The notes below the pieces were generated by a model. That model ran no database searches and had not been told where the DNA came from. It saw only the letters and a list, made by a program, of their open reading frames with translations. The position numbers and the translations under genes are program-made. A stretch of 64,000 nt of DNA from Anaerocolumna sp047777345. Lineage in GTDB: Bacteria; Bacillota; Clostridia; Lachnospirales; Lachnospiraceae. The stretch is taken from contig JBKEEJ010000007.1 of NCBI GenBank assembly GCA_047777345.1, positions 91,217 to 155,216 of the forward strand, given 5' to 3'. Positions 53,910 to 64,000 of this stretch are shown here, in pieces (positions within the stretch are counted from its first letter, which is position 1; every line of letters begins with the position of its first letter).

Positions 53910-55145
53910 GATAAGGACTACTATAACAGTCACCGGATATATAAAACAATGTTCTACTATGGAAACATGCAATTAGTGTTTTTCGTAGTATGTCCTACCA
54001 ATTGAGATAATAGAAAACTCCATCAATATTTTTTAGTTCAATATCAAGATAAATAAGGTCAAAGGAACTTTCCATAATGTTTAAGATATTTGCTTTAATG
54101 CGACCAGGACGCTGCTGCCATAAAAAACACTCAAGATCAATTTTTAATTGAGTCTTTTCTCTTGAAACATTACAGCTACTATTATATCTGTCAACTTTGA
54201 GAACACTATGCTCTTGGGATCATCATGCACATATTGCAATGCTGAGTCACTTCCAATAATGTCATCCTGATATAACCATATGAGGCATATTTTAAAGCTA
54301 TATGTTTGTAATTTTAGCATCTACATTAATATAATTGCATAATATCTTAGGCTATCCACCTGTAATGCTGGAATTAGTATCGGTTAAGGGGGATAACTCC
54401 ATTGAAAGAAAATCAATACACTGATACATTGTCATGGGCGTTAGAGCACTGAAATGAGTCATACTATGCGGTTTAAGAATAACGGGTTTAAAGATACTGA
54501 AGATATTTGATTTCAGCTGTTATTCAAAATTCATCGGGATCATGCTTGCATTAACAGAATACAAGAATTGTATCTTCATGAGGACTTACCAGATAACGAT
54601 ACCCTAGAAAACTTTGGTATCTTTGACTAAGATGGATCATTCATTTAGTCATAGGCCTGAATATATGAGGGCTGAATAATATGAATTAACATGAGTACAA
54701 GTGGAATTGTTATCAAATAAAGTTTTTTAGATTTTCATATTGCAGTCATTAATCGATTAATAGATAATCATATTACAAACATTTACATAAGGAATACAAC
54801 ATACAGTAACTTAAGAATGTGTACTCTTATAACGCTATTTTAATTATTGATTGCCAATAAAGGTGCTATAGTAAGATATATAAATAATTTTAAACTGAAT
54901 GAGGCGTGGCAACAATAGATGTGTTATATTATTAACAAATGTGAAAAGGCACAGCCTATTCAGTTAATGAGTAGAATTTATTTTATACTAAATATATATT
55001 CATTTATATGCTATGCATGTTGATAGATCTGATTAACTACTGGTTATTGAGATACCCAATATTCTGTAGCATGATATACTTACAGTGAACCTGAGTTGAT
55101 TTTATCTAATATCTGATCAGTGCGGGTATGGCGTTACGCATCCAT
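53910..55145. repeat. Noisy near-copy of 55617-56668 with dense insertions
   Basis: Long stretches are identical (for example a ~50-nt block ending CAAAGGAA) but separated by many 1-12-nt insertions, giving ~1,236 nt against ~1,050 nt in the intact copy. Substitutions are far fewer than insertions. No gene is open across it. The pattern fits uncorrected long-read sequence more than natural decay; see findings. From 55146 to 55199 nothing is recognised. Confidence 0.75.
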
Positions 55146-55199
55146 CCTATTCTATTTAAGGAACTGTAAGGAGGGGGGAGAATATTTATAGTGAAAAAA

Positions 55200-55901
55200 C
55201 TATTCATTAAATTGATAATCACGTAGGTTAATTCGTTTTGATCGGCTAATAGGGAGAGTGATACCGTTGGATAAAACGACTTCATTATATCGTACAATAC
55301 TTACATGTATAGAATTAATTAAGTAAGATCTGTGAATATGAATAAATTGATATTTCGATACACTGAAAACCACATCCGATAGTTTACCATAAAAAAAATC
55401 TACTTGATGAACTGATACGATTCTGATTTTACGATTTTGGCTTTCGAAGTATAATATTTCGTTTATTGGTATACTATAAATATCGTATCCCTTTTGATAT
55501 TTAAAACATCCTCCAACGCTTTTTACTCTCTCAAGAGCAAACTCAATATCATCTATTACAATGGAAGGATTAATGGGCTTTGGCATAAAATTTAGTGGAG
55601 GAATATTAAATAAATGACTACTATAACAGTCACCGGATATATAAACAATTTCTGTATGGAAACATTTTAGTGTTTTTCGTATATGCCTACCAATTTCTAC
55701 TCCATCAATATTTTTTAGTTCAATATCAAGATAAATAAGGTCAAAGGAATTTCCATTGTTTAAGAACTTTAATAAACTTTTGCTGCCATAAAAAACACTC
55801 AAATCAATTTTTAATTGTCTTTTCTTTGAATACGCTACTATTATATCTTCAATTTGAGAACATATTTTTTTATCATCATCACATATTGCAATGCTGATCA
55901 T
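55200..55901 (-). CDS. LytTR-family response regulator
   Basis: 233 residues. A receiver domain (MISIAICDDDKKICSQIED, phospho-accepting Asp in DLIYLDIELKNIDG, conserved Lys in NFMPKPINP) is followed by a LytTR DNA-binding domain (~140-233: EILYFESQNRKIRIVSVHQ, VSKYQFIHIHRSYLIN). AgrA/ComE type, which control bacteriocin, quorum-sensing or surface genes. No histidine kinase gene is nearby, so the partner is elsewhere or lost. The gene is intact, though its DNA is also present in the noisy copy to the left. Confidence 0.88.
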   Translation of the reverse strand: MISIAICDDDKKICSQIEDIIVAYSKKRQLKIDLSVFYGSKSLLKFLNNGNSFDLIYLDIELKNIDGVEIGRHIRKTLKCFHTEIVYISGDCYSSHLFNIPPLNFMPKPINPSIVIDDIEFALERVKSVGGCFKYQKGYDIYSIPINEILYFESQNRKIRIVSVHQVDFFYGKLSDVVFSVSKYQFIHIHRSYLINSIHVSIVRYNEVVLSNGITLPISRSKRINLRDYQFNE

Positions 55902-55946
55902 TCATAATTCACCTGATTTTCATATAATATTTTAAAGCTATATGTT

Positions 55947-56300
55947 TTAGTTAGCATCTCTTAATATAATTGCATATACTTGATCCACCTGTGCTGGAAT
56001 AGTATCTAATATAACTCCATTATAATACACTGATACATTGTCACCGACACTGAAATGAGTCATACTATCTTTTAATTTAACATTTAAAGATACAGATATT
56101 TTTTCACTGTTATTAAATTCATCTTCATCTTCATTAACAGAAACAAGAATTGTATCTTCATATACTTCAGTAACGATACCCTTAAAATTTGGTTCTTTAT
56201 AAATATCATTCATAGTCATAGGCCTGAATATATAAGCTAATAATAGAATTAACATGAGTACAAGTGGAATTGTTATCAAATAAAGTTTTTTAATTTTCAT
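55947..56300 (-). CDS. Membrane-anchored DUF3221-like protein
   Basis: 117 residues: a membrane anchor or signal peptide (MKIKKLYLITIPLVLMLILLLAYIF) and a small beta domain (FKGIVTEVYEDTILVSVNEDE, VGDNVSVYYNGVILDTIPAQVDQVYAI), an OB-like pattern seen in DUF3221 proteins. AAGGAGAATGACGCAAT precedes the ATG. It lies 3' of the protease and 5' of the regulator on the same strand. Function unknown. Confidence 0.6.
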   Translation of the reverse strand: MKIKKLYLITIPLVLMLILLLAYIFRPMTMNDIYKEPNFKGIVTEVYEDTILVSVNEDEDEFNNSEKISVSLNVKLKDSMTHFSVGDNVSVYYNGVILDTIPAQVDQVYAIILRDAN

Positions 56301-56440
56301 ATTGCGTCATTCTCCTTAATAGATAATCATATTACAAACATTTACATATTATACCATAAGTAACTAAGAATGTGTACTCTTATAACGCTATTTTAATTTT
56401 ATTTATAAGGTGCTATAGTAAGATATATAAATAATTTTAA

Positions 56441-56507
56441 ACTGAATAGGCGTGGCAACAATAGATGTGTTATATTATTAACAATAAGCACGCCTATTCA
56501 GTTAATG
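56441..56507. terminator. Long-loop palindrome between the protease and the DUF3221-like gene
   Basis: ACTGAATAGGCGTG and CACGCCTATTCAGT form a perfect 14-bp stem around a ~36-nt loop. On the minus strand a T-rich stretch (TTTAAAATTATTT) follows. It is the probable protease terminator and is kept in the noisy copy. Confidence 0.65.
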
Positions 56508-56574
56508 TAAATTTATTTTATACTAAATATATATTCATTTATATGCTTGATGTTGATAGGCTTTTAACTACTGG

Positions 56575-57672
56575 TTATTGAGATACCCAATATTCTGTAG
56601 CAGATATCCACAGTGAACCTGAGTTGATTTTATAATATCTATCAACAGTATCATACCATCCATCCATTATACGCAGGTAATTACCTCCATTTGTATATTC
56701 TCTCCAACCTACAGAAAGAATCCAGTGCCAAGAGAAAAGACCGTCAGCCAATAATATACCGCAAGGGCGATCACTTGTAGTAGCTGATTTAATTCCTGAA
56801 AAATCTCCAACACTGCTATATTTCAATGTATATCCGCGATCACTAAAATACTCTTTAGCACTTCCTGCGATTGTCATTACTGGCCCATTACCAACAATTT
56901 TATGTACTGCCTTAAATGTATCTAGTCTACTATTTATCTTTAATTTAGAGTAGCCTCTTTTTGCATAGTATAAAGCTATATTAGTTACCGCAGTTGCACC
57001 ACAGTGATTATCAGCAATACTATTAAATTCATCCATAATAGCCCAATCTGTACTGGTAGCGTATAAGATTGTATCAGAAGTATATTTACCTGATGGCATA
57101 TCACCTAAATCAATAAAACCATAGTCGCCATCTCCTTGTATCACAGCACGATTCTTCATAATGGCATTTTTCACTTCTTTATGTTGTTTTGCCAATGAGG
57201 AATTGCTTGATTTCAAATCAGGATAATAATCATAGATATCTTTTGAATTTTTCCCTTGGACTGTTAGAGATGTGTTATTAGCATTATAAATACTAACTGG
57301 ATTATTATAAATAATATGTGGATTGCTATCGTTGTTTAAAATATCTTCAATAGTTTCATTAGTACCTTTCCCAAATTCAATAACAGTTGGGTTGTTAATA
57401 TTATTATTAACAACAGCATAACCAGTTGGAGTAAAAGAAACATAATATGCAACTATTTTACTCTCGTTATTATATAATGGAACGACTTGCTTTAAATAAG
57501 TATTTCCTGATATGCAAGGCTCTGTAGTACTATTTAAATATGTACCAGCTGCAATTAGCATATCAATAGTATCTATATCATTAGTACTTATTACACTAGC
57601 GGAAACTAAAGTATTTAACCCCCCAAATAAAAATACCATACTTAAAATAATTGCAATGATTTTTTTGATCAT
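56575..57672 (-). CDS. Secreted papain-like cysteine peptidase
   Basis: 365 residues with a signal peptide (IIAIILSMVFLFGGLNTLVSAS). The first ~190 residues look like a propeptide. Then DNHCGATAVTNIALYYA (catalytic Cys in a CG(A)T context), SWHWILSVGWREY (His) and LRIMDGWYDTVDRYYK (Asp/Asn) form the triad of the C39/C10-like papain fold. Secreted; cleaves peptides or proteins outside the cell. It is transcribed toward the DUF3221-like protein and LytTR regulator, and the three may form one unit. A diverged fragment of the same gene lies at 53379-53470. Confidence 0.8.
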   Translation of the reverse strand: MIKKIIAIILSMVFLFGGLNTLVSASVISTNDIDTIDMLIAAGTYLNSTTEPCISGNTYLKQVVPLYNNESKIVAYYVSFTPTGYAVVNNNINNPTVIEFGKGTNETIEDILNNDSNPHIIYNNPVSIYNANNTSLTVQGKNSKDIYDYYPDLKSSNSSLAKQHKEVKNAIMKNRAVIQGDGDYGFIDLGDMPSGKYTSDTILYATSTDWAIMDEFNSIADNHCGATAVTNIALYYAKRGYSKLKINSRLDTFKAVHKIVGNGPVMTIAGSAKEYFSDRGYTLKYSSVGDFSGIKSATTSDRPCGILLADGLFSWHWILSVGWREYTNGGNYLRIMDGWYDTVDRYYKINSGSLWISATEYWVSQ

Positions 57673-57940
57673 ACTATATCCCCTTTCTTATTCTTTGACT
57701 AATTATCGCACGTGTTACTGTTTCAGTAGTAAGAGCAAAAAAACCCCATCAAAAAATCACCCCCCCATCAACTATTTTTCTATATTATACCAATTTAAAT
57801 GAAGACATACATTATTATGAAGTGAATGGTAGTTTTAATGTAGTAAGTGGACAATCTAACTAATCACCCTTGACAATTATTACCTTAACAATTATATTTC
57901 ATTTAGAATGAAAATAGGGAATCAAGAAAAGGAGTATAAC
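57673..57940. other. Intergenic gap between the peptidase and the DUF4846 lipoprotein
   Basis: Divergent promoters are expected. GGTATAAT (minus strand, near 57785-57792) is a -10 candidate for the peptidase; no clear -35. Runs of G and T (GGGGGGGTGATTTTTTGATGGGG on the minus strand, in pieces) make it unusual in base composition. Confidence 0.4.
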
Positions 57941-58750
57941 ATGAATAATAGAAAAAGAAGCTTTACTTTGACATGTTTTATCACATGTTTGAGCCTGATA
58001 TTATTTGCATCTTGTGATAAAAATAGGTCTTTAGAAATTTTAGAATCAGATCGGACTATTGATTCAAATCAAACTATAGAGATGACTATAGAGCCAGCAA
58101 TAGATCAAACAGAAAACACATCCCAGGATGATACGAACCCCGAAAGTCAGGAAGTATTTCAAAACGATACCGAGCCAGAGGAAACTCTTGATACATCTCT
58201 GGATGAATCTTATATTAATCCTGATGGACAAACCATTGCTGAAAGGTTTCAAATACCTAAGGGATTTAAAAGATTGGAAACCGAGGAAGGCTCCTTTGGG
58301 TGGTATCTTCAGAACTTACCCTTAAAGGCTGATGGCAGTAAGGTAAAATATTATGATGGTAGGGAAAAAACTAGAGATGTTTACTTGGCTGTAGTGGATT
58401 TTGATCTGGGTCCAAGAGATTTACAGCAATGTGCTGACGCTGTTATAAGACTTAGAGCAGAATACTTATATGAAAATGAACGATATGATGAAATACAATT
58501 TCATTTTGTCAGTGGTTTTCATGCTAAGTTTAGTAAGTGGGCGTCTGGCCATGGCATATCTGTAAATGGCAATAGTGTTTCATGGAATACTAACTCTAAA
58601 AATAACAGGTCTTATGAAAGCTTTCAAAGGTACCTTGATATTGTATATGCCTATGCTTCAACCTTGTCATTGGAAAAGGAATTAAGTGCTAAGCCTTTTT
58701 CTGATTTAACGATTGGAGATGTATTAGTTAATTGCGAAACGCTTAATTAA
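57941..58750 (+). pseudogene. DUF4846 lipoprotein, truncated by an IS
   Basis: 269 residues from the ATG at 57941 (AAGGAG upstream), with lipobox LFASCD. A Thr/Asp/Glu-rich linker follows, then a DUF4846 domain: RFQIPKGFKRLETEEGSFG, QNLPLKADGSKVKYYDGRE, DFDLGPRDLQQCADAVIRLRAEYLY. In complete relatives the domain continues past IGDVF; here it ends after IGDVLVN with CETLN encoded by the IS end. The missing part is not found right of the IS, so the locus was also rearranged. Secreted function unknown. Confidence 0.8.
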
Positions 58751-60466
58751 GGAGTGATGTTATTAAATTATGGCTATTTCCGAGTACAACATATAGCTAA
58801 GAAAAAAATAGCGCATGAAAATAAAGGCTCTCATGAAAAGAACCTGCGAATTTTTAAGATCATATATGCTCACTATGCAATTAGTGGTTTTAAACTTCTG
58901 ATAAATTGGTGTTGATGTATTTTATCAGCAAGTACAACAGTCATAAGTTGTGTTATTCCTGAAATAAGTAGATCAGCATGGAGTGTTTTTTCATTCTGAG
59001 TTTTACGACCTGCGATGCAGTAACTATCCTTGAAGTGTTTAATTGACTTTTCAACAACTCCACGTATTTTATAGGTTTCCTCCCATTCGGGAGTACCCCG
59101 TAGTACTCCTGGATAGGTTCTGTAATTCTTTTCAGGATAAACATAAACCATTTTGCCACAAGAAGATGAAGTACATGGGTTTTCACAATGGGTGACGCGA
59201 CGATATTTACCATCGTCACATCTTTGCCAATGCATCTTAGGGCAAACAAATTTAAATGTTTTTATTCCACATCTAAGATGTGATGTATTTCCTTCCGGTT
59301 TCATGGGTAGAGAAGGATCATGAGGACAGCAGGGAATGCCATTATCATTGAGAGTATAGTCTTCATATTTTAAGTTGGAACGCTTATTCAGTGGAATGTA
59401 TACTTTATGAAATCCTAGTGATTTGTCAGTAAACAAAGATTTATATATTTCAATTGTATCAAATGCAGAATCACCTAAAAATATTTTTGGACTTATCAAA
59501 GGATGTTTTTTGAAAAAGTCAGTAAGAACAGGGATTAAAGCTTTGGAATCAGATAAGGATTTATCTTCATCCGGAGAATCACTTTTCTTTTCAATAATGA
59601 TATCAGGATGAGAGTTAAAAAAATCTTTATTGTAAAAAGTAATATCTCTGACAATACCTAAACCGTTGGTAATCATACCAAACTTAAAGACGTAGCAGAA
59701 ATGACCATTTATGTATAACTGCTTAATGGCAGGATTTGCTGCTGCATGGGAAGGCATGTTTTTATAGGCAGCTTTATAGGGATCGTATGAATTGTTATAC
59801 CCTCTGGATTTAGCATAAGCCTTTAATTGAGAAATAATGAGATTTGCAAACTTAGGATTGTTCTCGGTGACATAAGCTTCGATACCAGAAGTATCAAATA
59901 TAGTCATAAAAGCGAGGTTAGCATTAATTTCTTGGCAGATTGGTTCGGTAACATCAACAAGGTTATCAAACATAGATTGTAAGTCCAATAAGAAGTTTTG
60001 CTTAAAGCGTGTAAACTTAGAAGCATCCGGAACTTTGGTAAATCCACAAAAATCACGCAATTCCCTGGAATACTTCAGAAACAGAATTAAAAGAGAATCT
60101 GTTGGGATTGAGAATATACGCTGAATAAAAAGAGCCCAGATAAAGGATTCCAGATGGTATTTGCGGTGCCGTCCAGTAGAAGCATAGAAATGGTGTCGAA
60201 AAGATACTGGAATAAGCTCATCGAGATTTATGTTTTGTTCAAGTAGAGAGAGGAAGGAATATTTATCTTCATCAAATTTTTCTTGGCAATTTTGAAAAAT
60301 ATCTGCCAAAGAAAGCTGTTTATATGATATCATATATTATATAACTCCTTTCGGTTTTTGGTAGACTTGTTTCTTGTTAATTCAATTTTACCATAAATCC
60401 GTGAGGAGTTATATTGTTTTATTAAAAGAAATATCCCGTATTTATGCGGGTTGTGGCGTTTCGCAA
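58732..60466 (-). mobile_element. IS with TIR TTGCGAAACGC (IS1182-like)
   Basis: TTGCGAAACGC at 58732-58742 and its complement GCGTTTCGCAA at 60456-60466 are the terminal inverted repeats. One transposase gene lies inside. The left end lies within the DUF4846 lipoprotein gene. Flanking duplication is not clear. Confidence 0.75.
58873..60333 (-). CDS. DDE transposase (IS1182/IS4-like)
   Basis: 486 residues. N-terminal helix-turn-helix region (HHFYASTGRHRKYHLESFIWALF), then catalytic landmarks FDTSGIEAYVTE (first Asp), FLGDSAFDTIEIYKSL (second Asp) and YKIRGVVEKSIKHFKDSYCIAGRKTQNEKT (Glu). An insert with CCPHDPS and cysteine pairs (CPKMHWQRC, CENPCTSSSCGK) lies between. Frame intact. It inserted into the lipoprotein gene on the minus strand. 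Confidence 0.87.
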   Translation of the reverse strand: MISYKQLSLADIFQNCQEKFDEDKYSFLSLLEQNINLDELIPVSFRHHFYASTGRHRKYHLESFIWALFIQRIFSIPTDSLLILFLKYSRELRDFCGFTKVPDASKFTRFKQNFLLDLQSMFDNLVDVTEPICQEINANLAFMTIFDTSGIEAYVTENNPKFANLIISQLKAYAKSRGYNNSYDPYKAAYKNMPSHAAANPAIKQLYINGHFCYVFKFGMITNGLGIVRDITFYNKDFFNSHPDIIIEKKSDSPDEDKSLSDSKALIPVLTDFFKKHPLISPKIFLGDSAFDTIEIYKSLFTDKSLGFHKVYIPLNKRSNLKYEDYTLNDNGIPCCPHDPSLPMKPEGNTSHLRCGIKTFKFVCPKMHWQRCDDGKYRRVTHCENPCTSSSCGKMVYVYPEKNYRTYPGVLRGTPEWEETYKIRGVVEKSIKHFKDSYCIAGRKTQNEKTLHADLLISGITQLMTVVLADKIHQHQFIRSLKPLIA

Positions 60467-60616
60467 ACGCCTATTTATACTTTATATTAAAAAAGGAGGG
60501 CAGAAAACAAAACCAGATTCTGCCCTAACAAAAAAATGACCTATGATGTTAATGTATCATTCCGATATCTGTTTTATCAAGAAGTATCATGTACCCTGTA
60601 CTTATTTTTTCACAAC
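60467..60616. other. Gap between IS and rRNA terminator
   Basis: No gene or clear motif is seen apart from a weak GGAGGGCAG run at 60495; this is the right flank of the IS. Confidence 0.3.
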
Positions 60617-60657
60617 AAAAAAATCCCTAAACCCTTAAATCTAAAGGTTTAGAGATT
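60617..60657 (-). terminator. Terminator of the rRNA/tRNA operon
   Basis: On the minus strand AATCTCTAAACC pairs with GGGTTTAGGGATT, followed by TTTTTTT. It lies just after tRNA-Cys. Confidence 0.85.
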
Positions 60658-60666
60658 CTTAAATCA

Positions 60667-60737
60667 AGGCGACACCCAGATTTGAACTGGGGATCAGGGT
60701 TTTGCAGACCCGTGCCTTACCGCTTGGCTATGTCGCC
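60667..60737 (-). tRNA. tRNA-Cys (anticodon GCA)
   Basis: Cloverleaf on the minus strand: acceptor GGCGACA/TGTCGCC (7 bp), anticodon loop CTGCAAA with GCA, T-arm with TTCAAAT, and discriminator T. No CCA is encoded. It is the last gene of the rRNA operon. Confidence 0.95.
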
Positions 60738-60860
60738 ATATTTTTTACTGTTTTATTATAACAAAATCAACTTTTTTAGTCAATCCATTAAGTATTTATA
60801 TTATAAAATATTGTTATAATATATACAACTTTTTCAATTTTATGATAATTGAAAAATAAA

Positions 60861-60932
60861 CTCCCCGAGTTGGGCTCGAACCAACAACCCCACGGTTAAC
60901 AGCCGTGTGCTCTACCATTGAGCTATCGAGGA
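60861..60932 (-). tRNA. tRNA-Asn (anticodon GTT)
   Basis: Cloverleaf on the minus strand: acceptor TCCTCGA/TCGGGGA (one G-T pair), D-arm AGCTCAATGGTAGAGC, anticodon loop CTGTTAA with GTT, and T-loop TTCGAGC; discriminator G. It follows 23S in the same transcript. Confidence 0.95.
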
Positions 60933-60999
60933 ATAACTACATTTGATAATAGTCCATCTAAACCAGATAAACAAATCCCAAATAGGTTTCCCTATTTTT

Positions 61000-63915
<2,916 letters not shown>

Positions 63916-64000
63916 AAATCTTTGACTGCGCTAACAAAAGTAAAAAGCATGCTTTTAGCTTCTTTCATAAGAGTGCTTTTTTATTTCACTCTTATGCCTT

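Overview
The window reads as a low-GC, Gram-positive anaerobe of the Clostridia. It most resembles a plant-fibre-degrading member of the Lachnospiraceae; this rests on gene content and style (GH51/GH39/GH95 glycosidases, DUF4317, DUF4846, a TetM-like/NYN fusion, strong AGGAGG ribosome sites), not on a marker-gene placement. Most of the window is compact, chromosomal and well ordered. The right third (about 51-60.5 kb) is an accessory island full of insertion sequences and broken genes. The window ends in an rRNA operon.

Layout. (1) 0-7.6 kb: a hemicellulose operon with the end of a sugar-binding lipoprotein, a CE1-type esterase, GH51 arabinofuranosidase, GH39 xylosidase and GH95 fucosidase-family enzyme. 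A second GH51 gene with its own divergent AraC regulator lies at 38-40.4 kb. (2) 8.0-13.3 kb: a five-gene operon behind a consensus sigma-A promoter and a near-match to the HrcA operator CIRCE. It encodes a GH130 mannoside phosphorylase-like enzyme, an NDP-sugar pyrophosphorylase, a GT4 glycosyltransferase, an (alpha/alpha)6-type protein and ribosomal L25/Ctc. I read it as a candidate heat- or stress-induced intracellular glycan system. (3) 13.4-18 kb: small singletons, a secreted protein, and an ECF sigma factor paired with a carboxymuconolactone decarboxylase-like protein. (4) 18-19.3 kb: an IS91-family element. (5) 19.3-24.9 kb: a complete Opp/Dpp/Nik-type ABC importer. (6) 25-27.3 kb: an AraC-kinase fusion and a UPF0489-like protein. 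(7) 27.4-31.2 kb: a heterodimeric ABC exporter of BmrCD type behind a leader peptide and terminator that look like ribosome-mediated attenuation. (8) 31.4-35.7 kb: a minus-strand surface-protein operon with two DUF1102/TasA-like secreted proteins, an ER/archaeal-type (SipW-like) signal peptidase and a DUF5305 protein fused to a GspE-N-like domain.

(9) 35.9-37.9 kb: a glycerophosphodiesterase and a CgeB-like glycosyltransferase. (10) 40.7-45 kb: a polar amino-acid ABC importer followed by a cytidylate-kinase-like protein. (11) 45.1-50.7 kb: a GT2 enzyme, a TetM-like GTPase fused to a Rae1/YacP-type NYN ribonuclease domain, a DUF4317 protein and a 62-residue protein. (12) 51-60.5 kb: an IS6/IS240-like element, a cysteine-repeat peptide gene immediately beside it, a MutS-type ATPase cut at its Walker A, a noisy second copy of the neighbouring DNA, a LytTR regulator/DUF3221-like/secreted cysteine protease group, a DUF4846 lipoprotein cut by a second IS. 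(13) 60.6-64 kb: tRNA-Cys, tRNA-Asn and 23S rRNA on the minus strand, with no 5S gene after 23S.

The observations I rate highest are the CIRCE-linked GH130/GT4 operon, the TetM-Rae1 fusion, the DUF5305-GspE-N/SipW/DUF1102 cassette, and the insertion-dominated near-copy at 53.9-55.1 kb, which may be an assembly artefact rather than biology. Three intergenic hairpins (7.7, 40.5 and 45.0 kb) also appear to be members of one dispersed repeat family.
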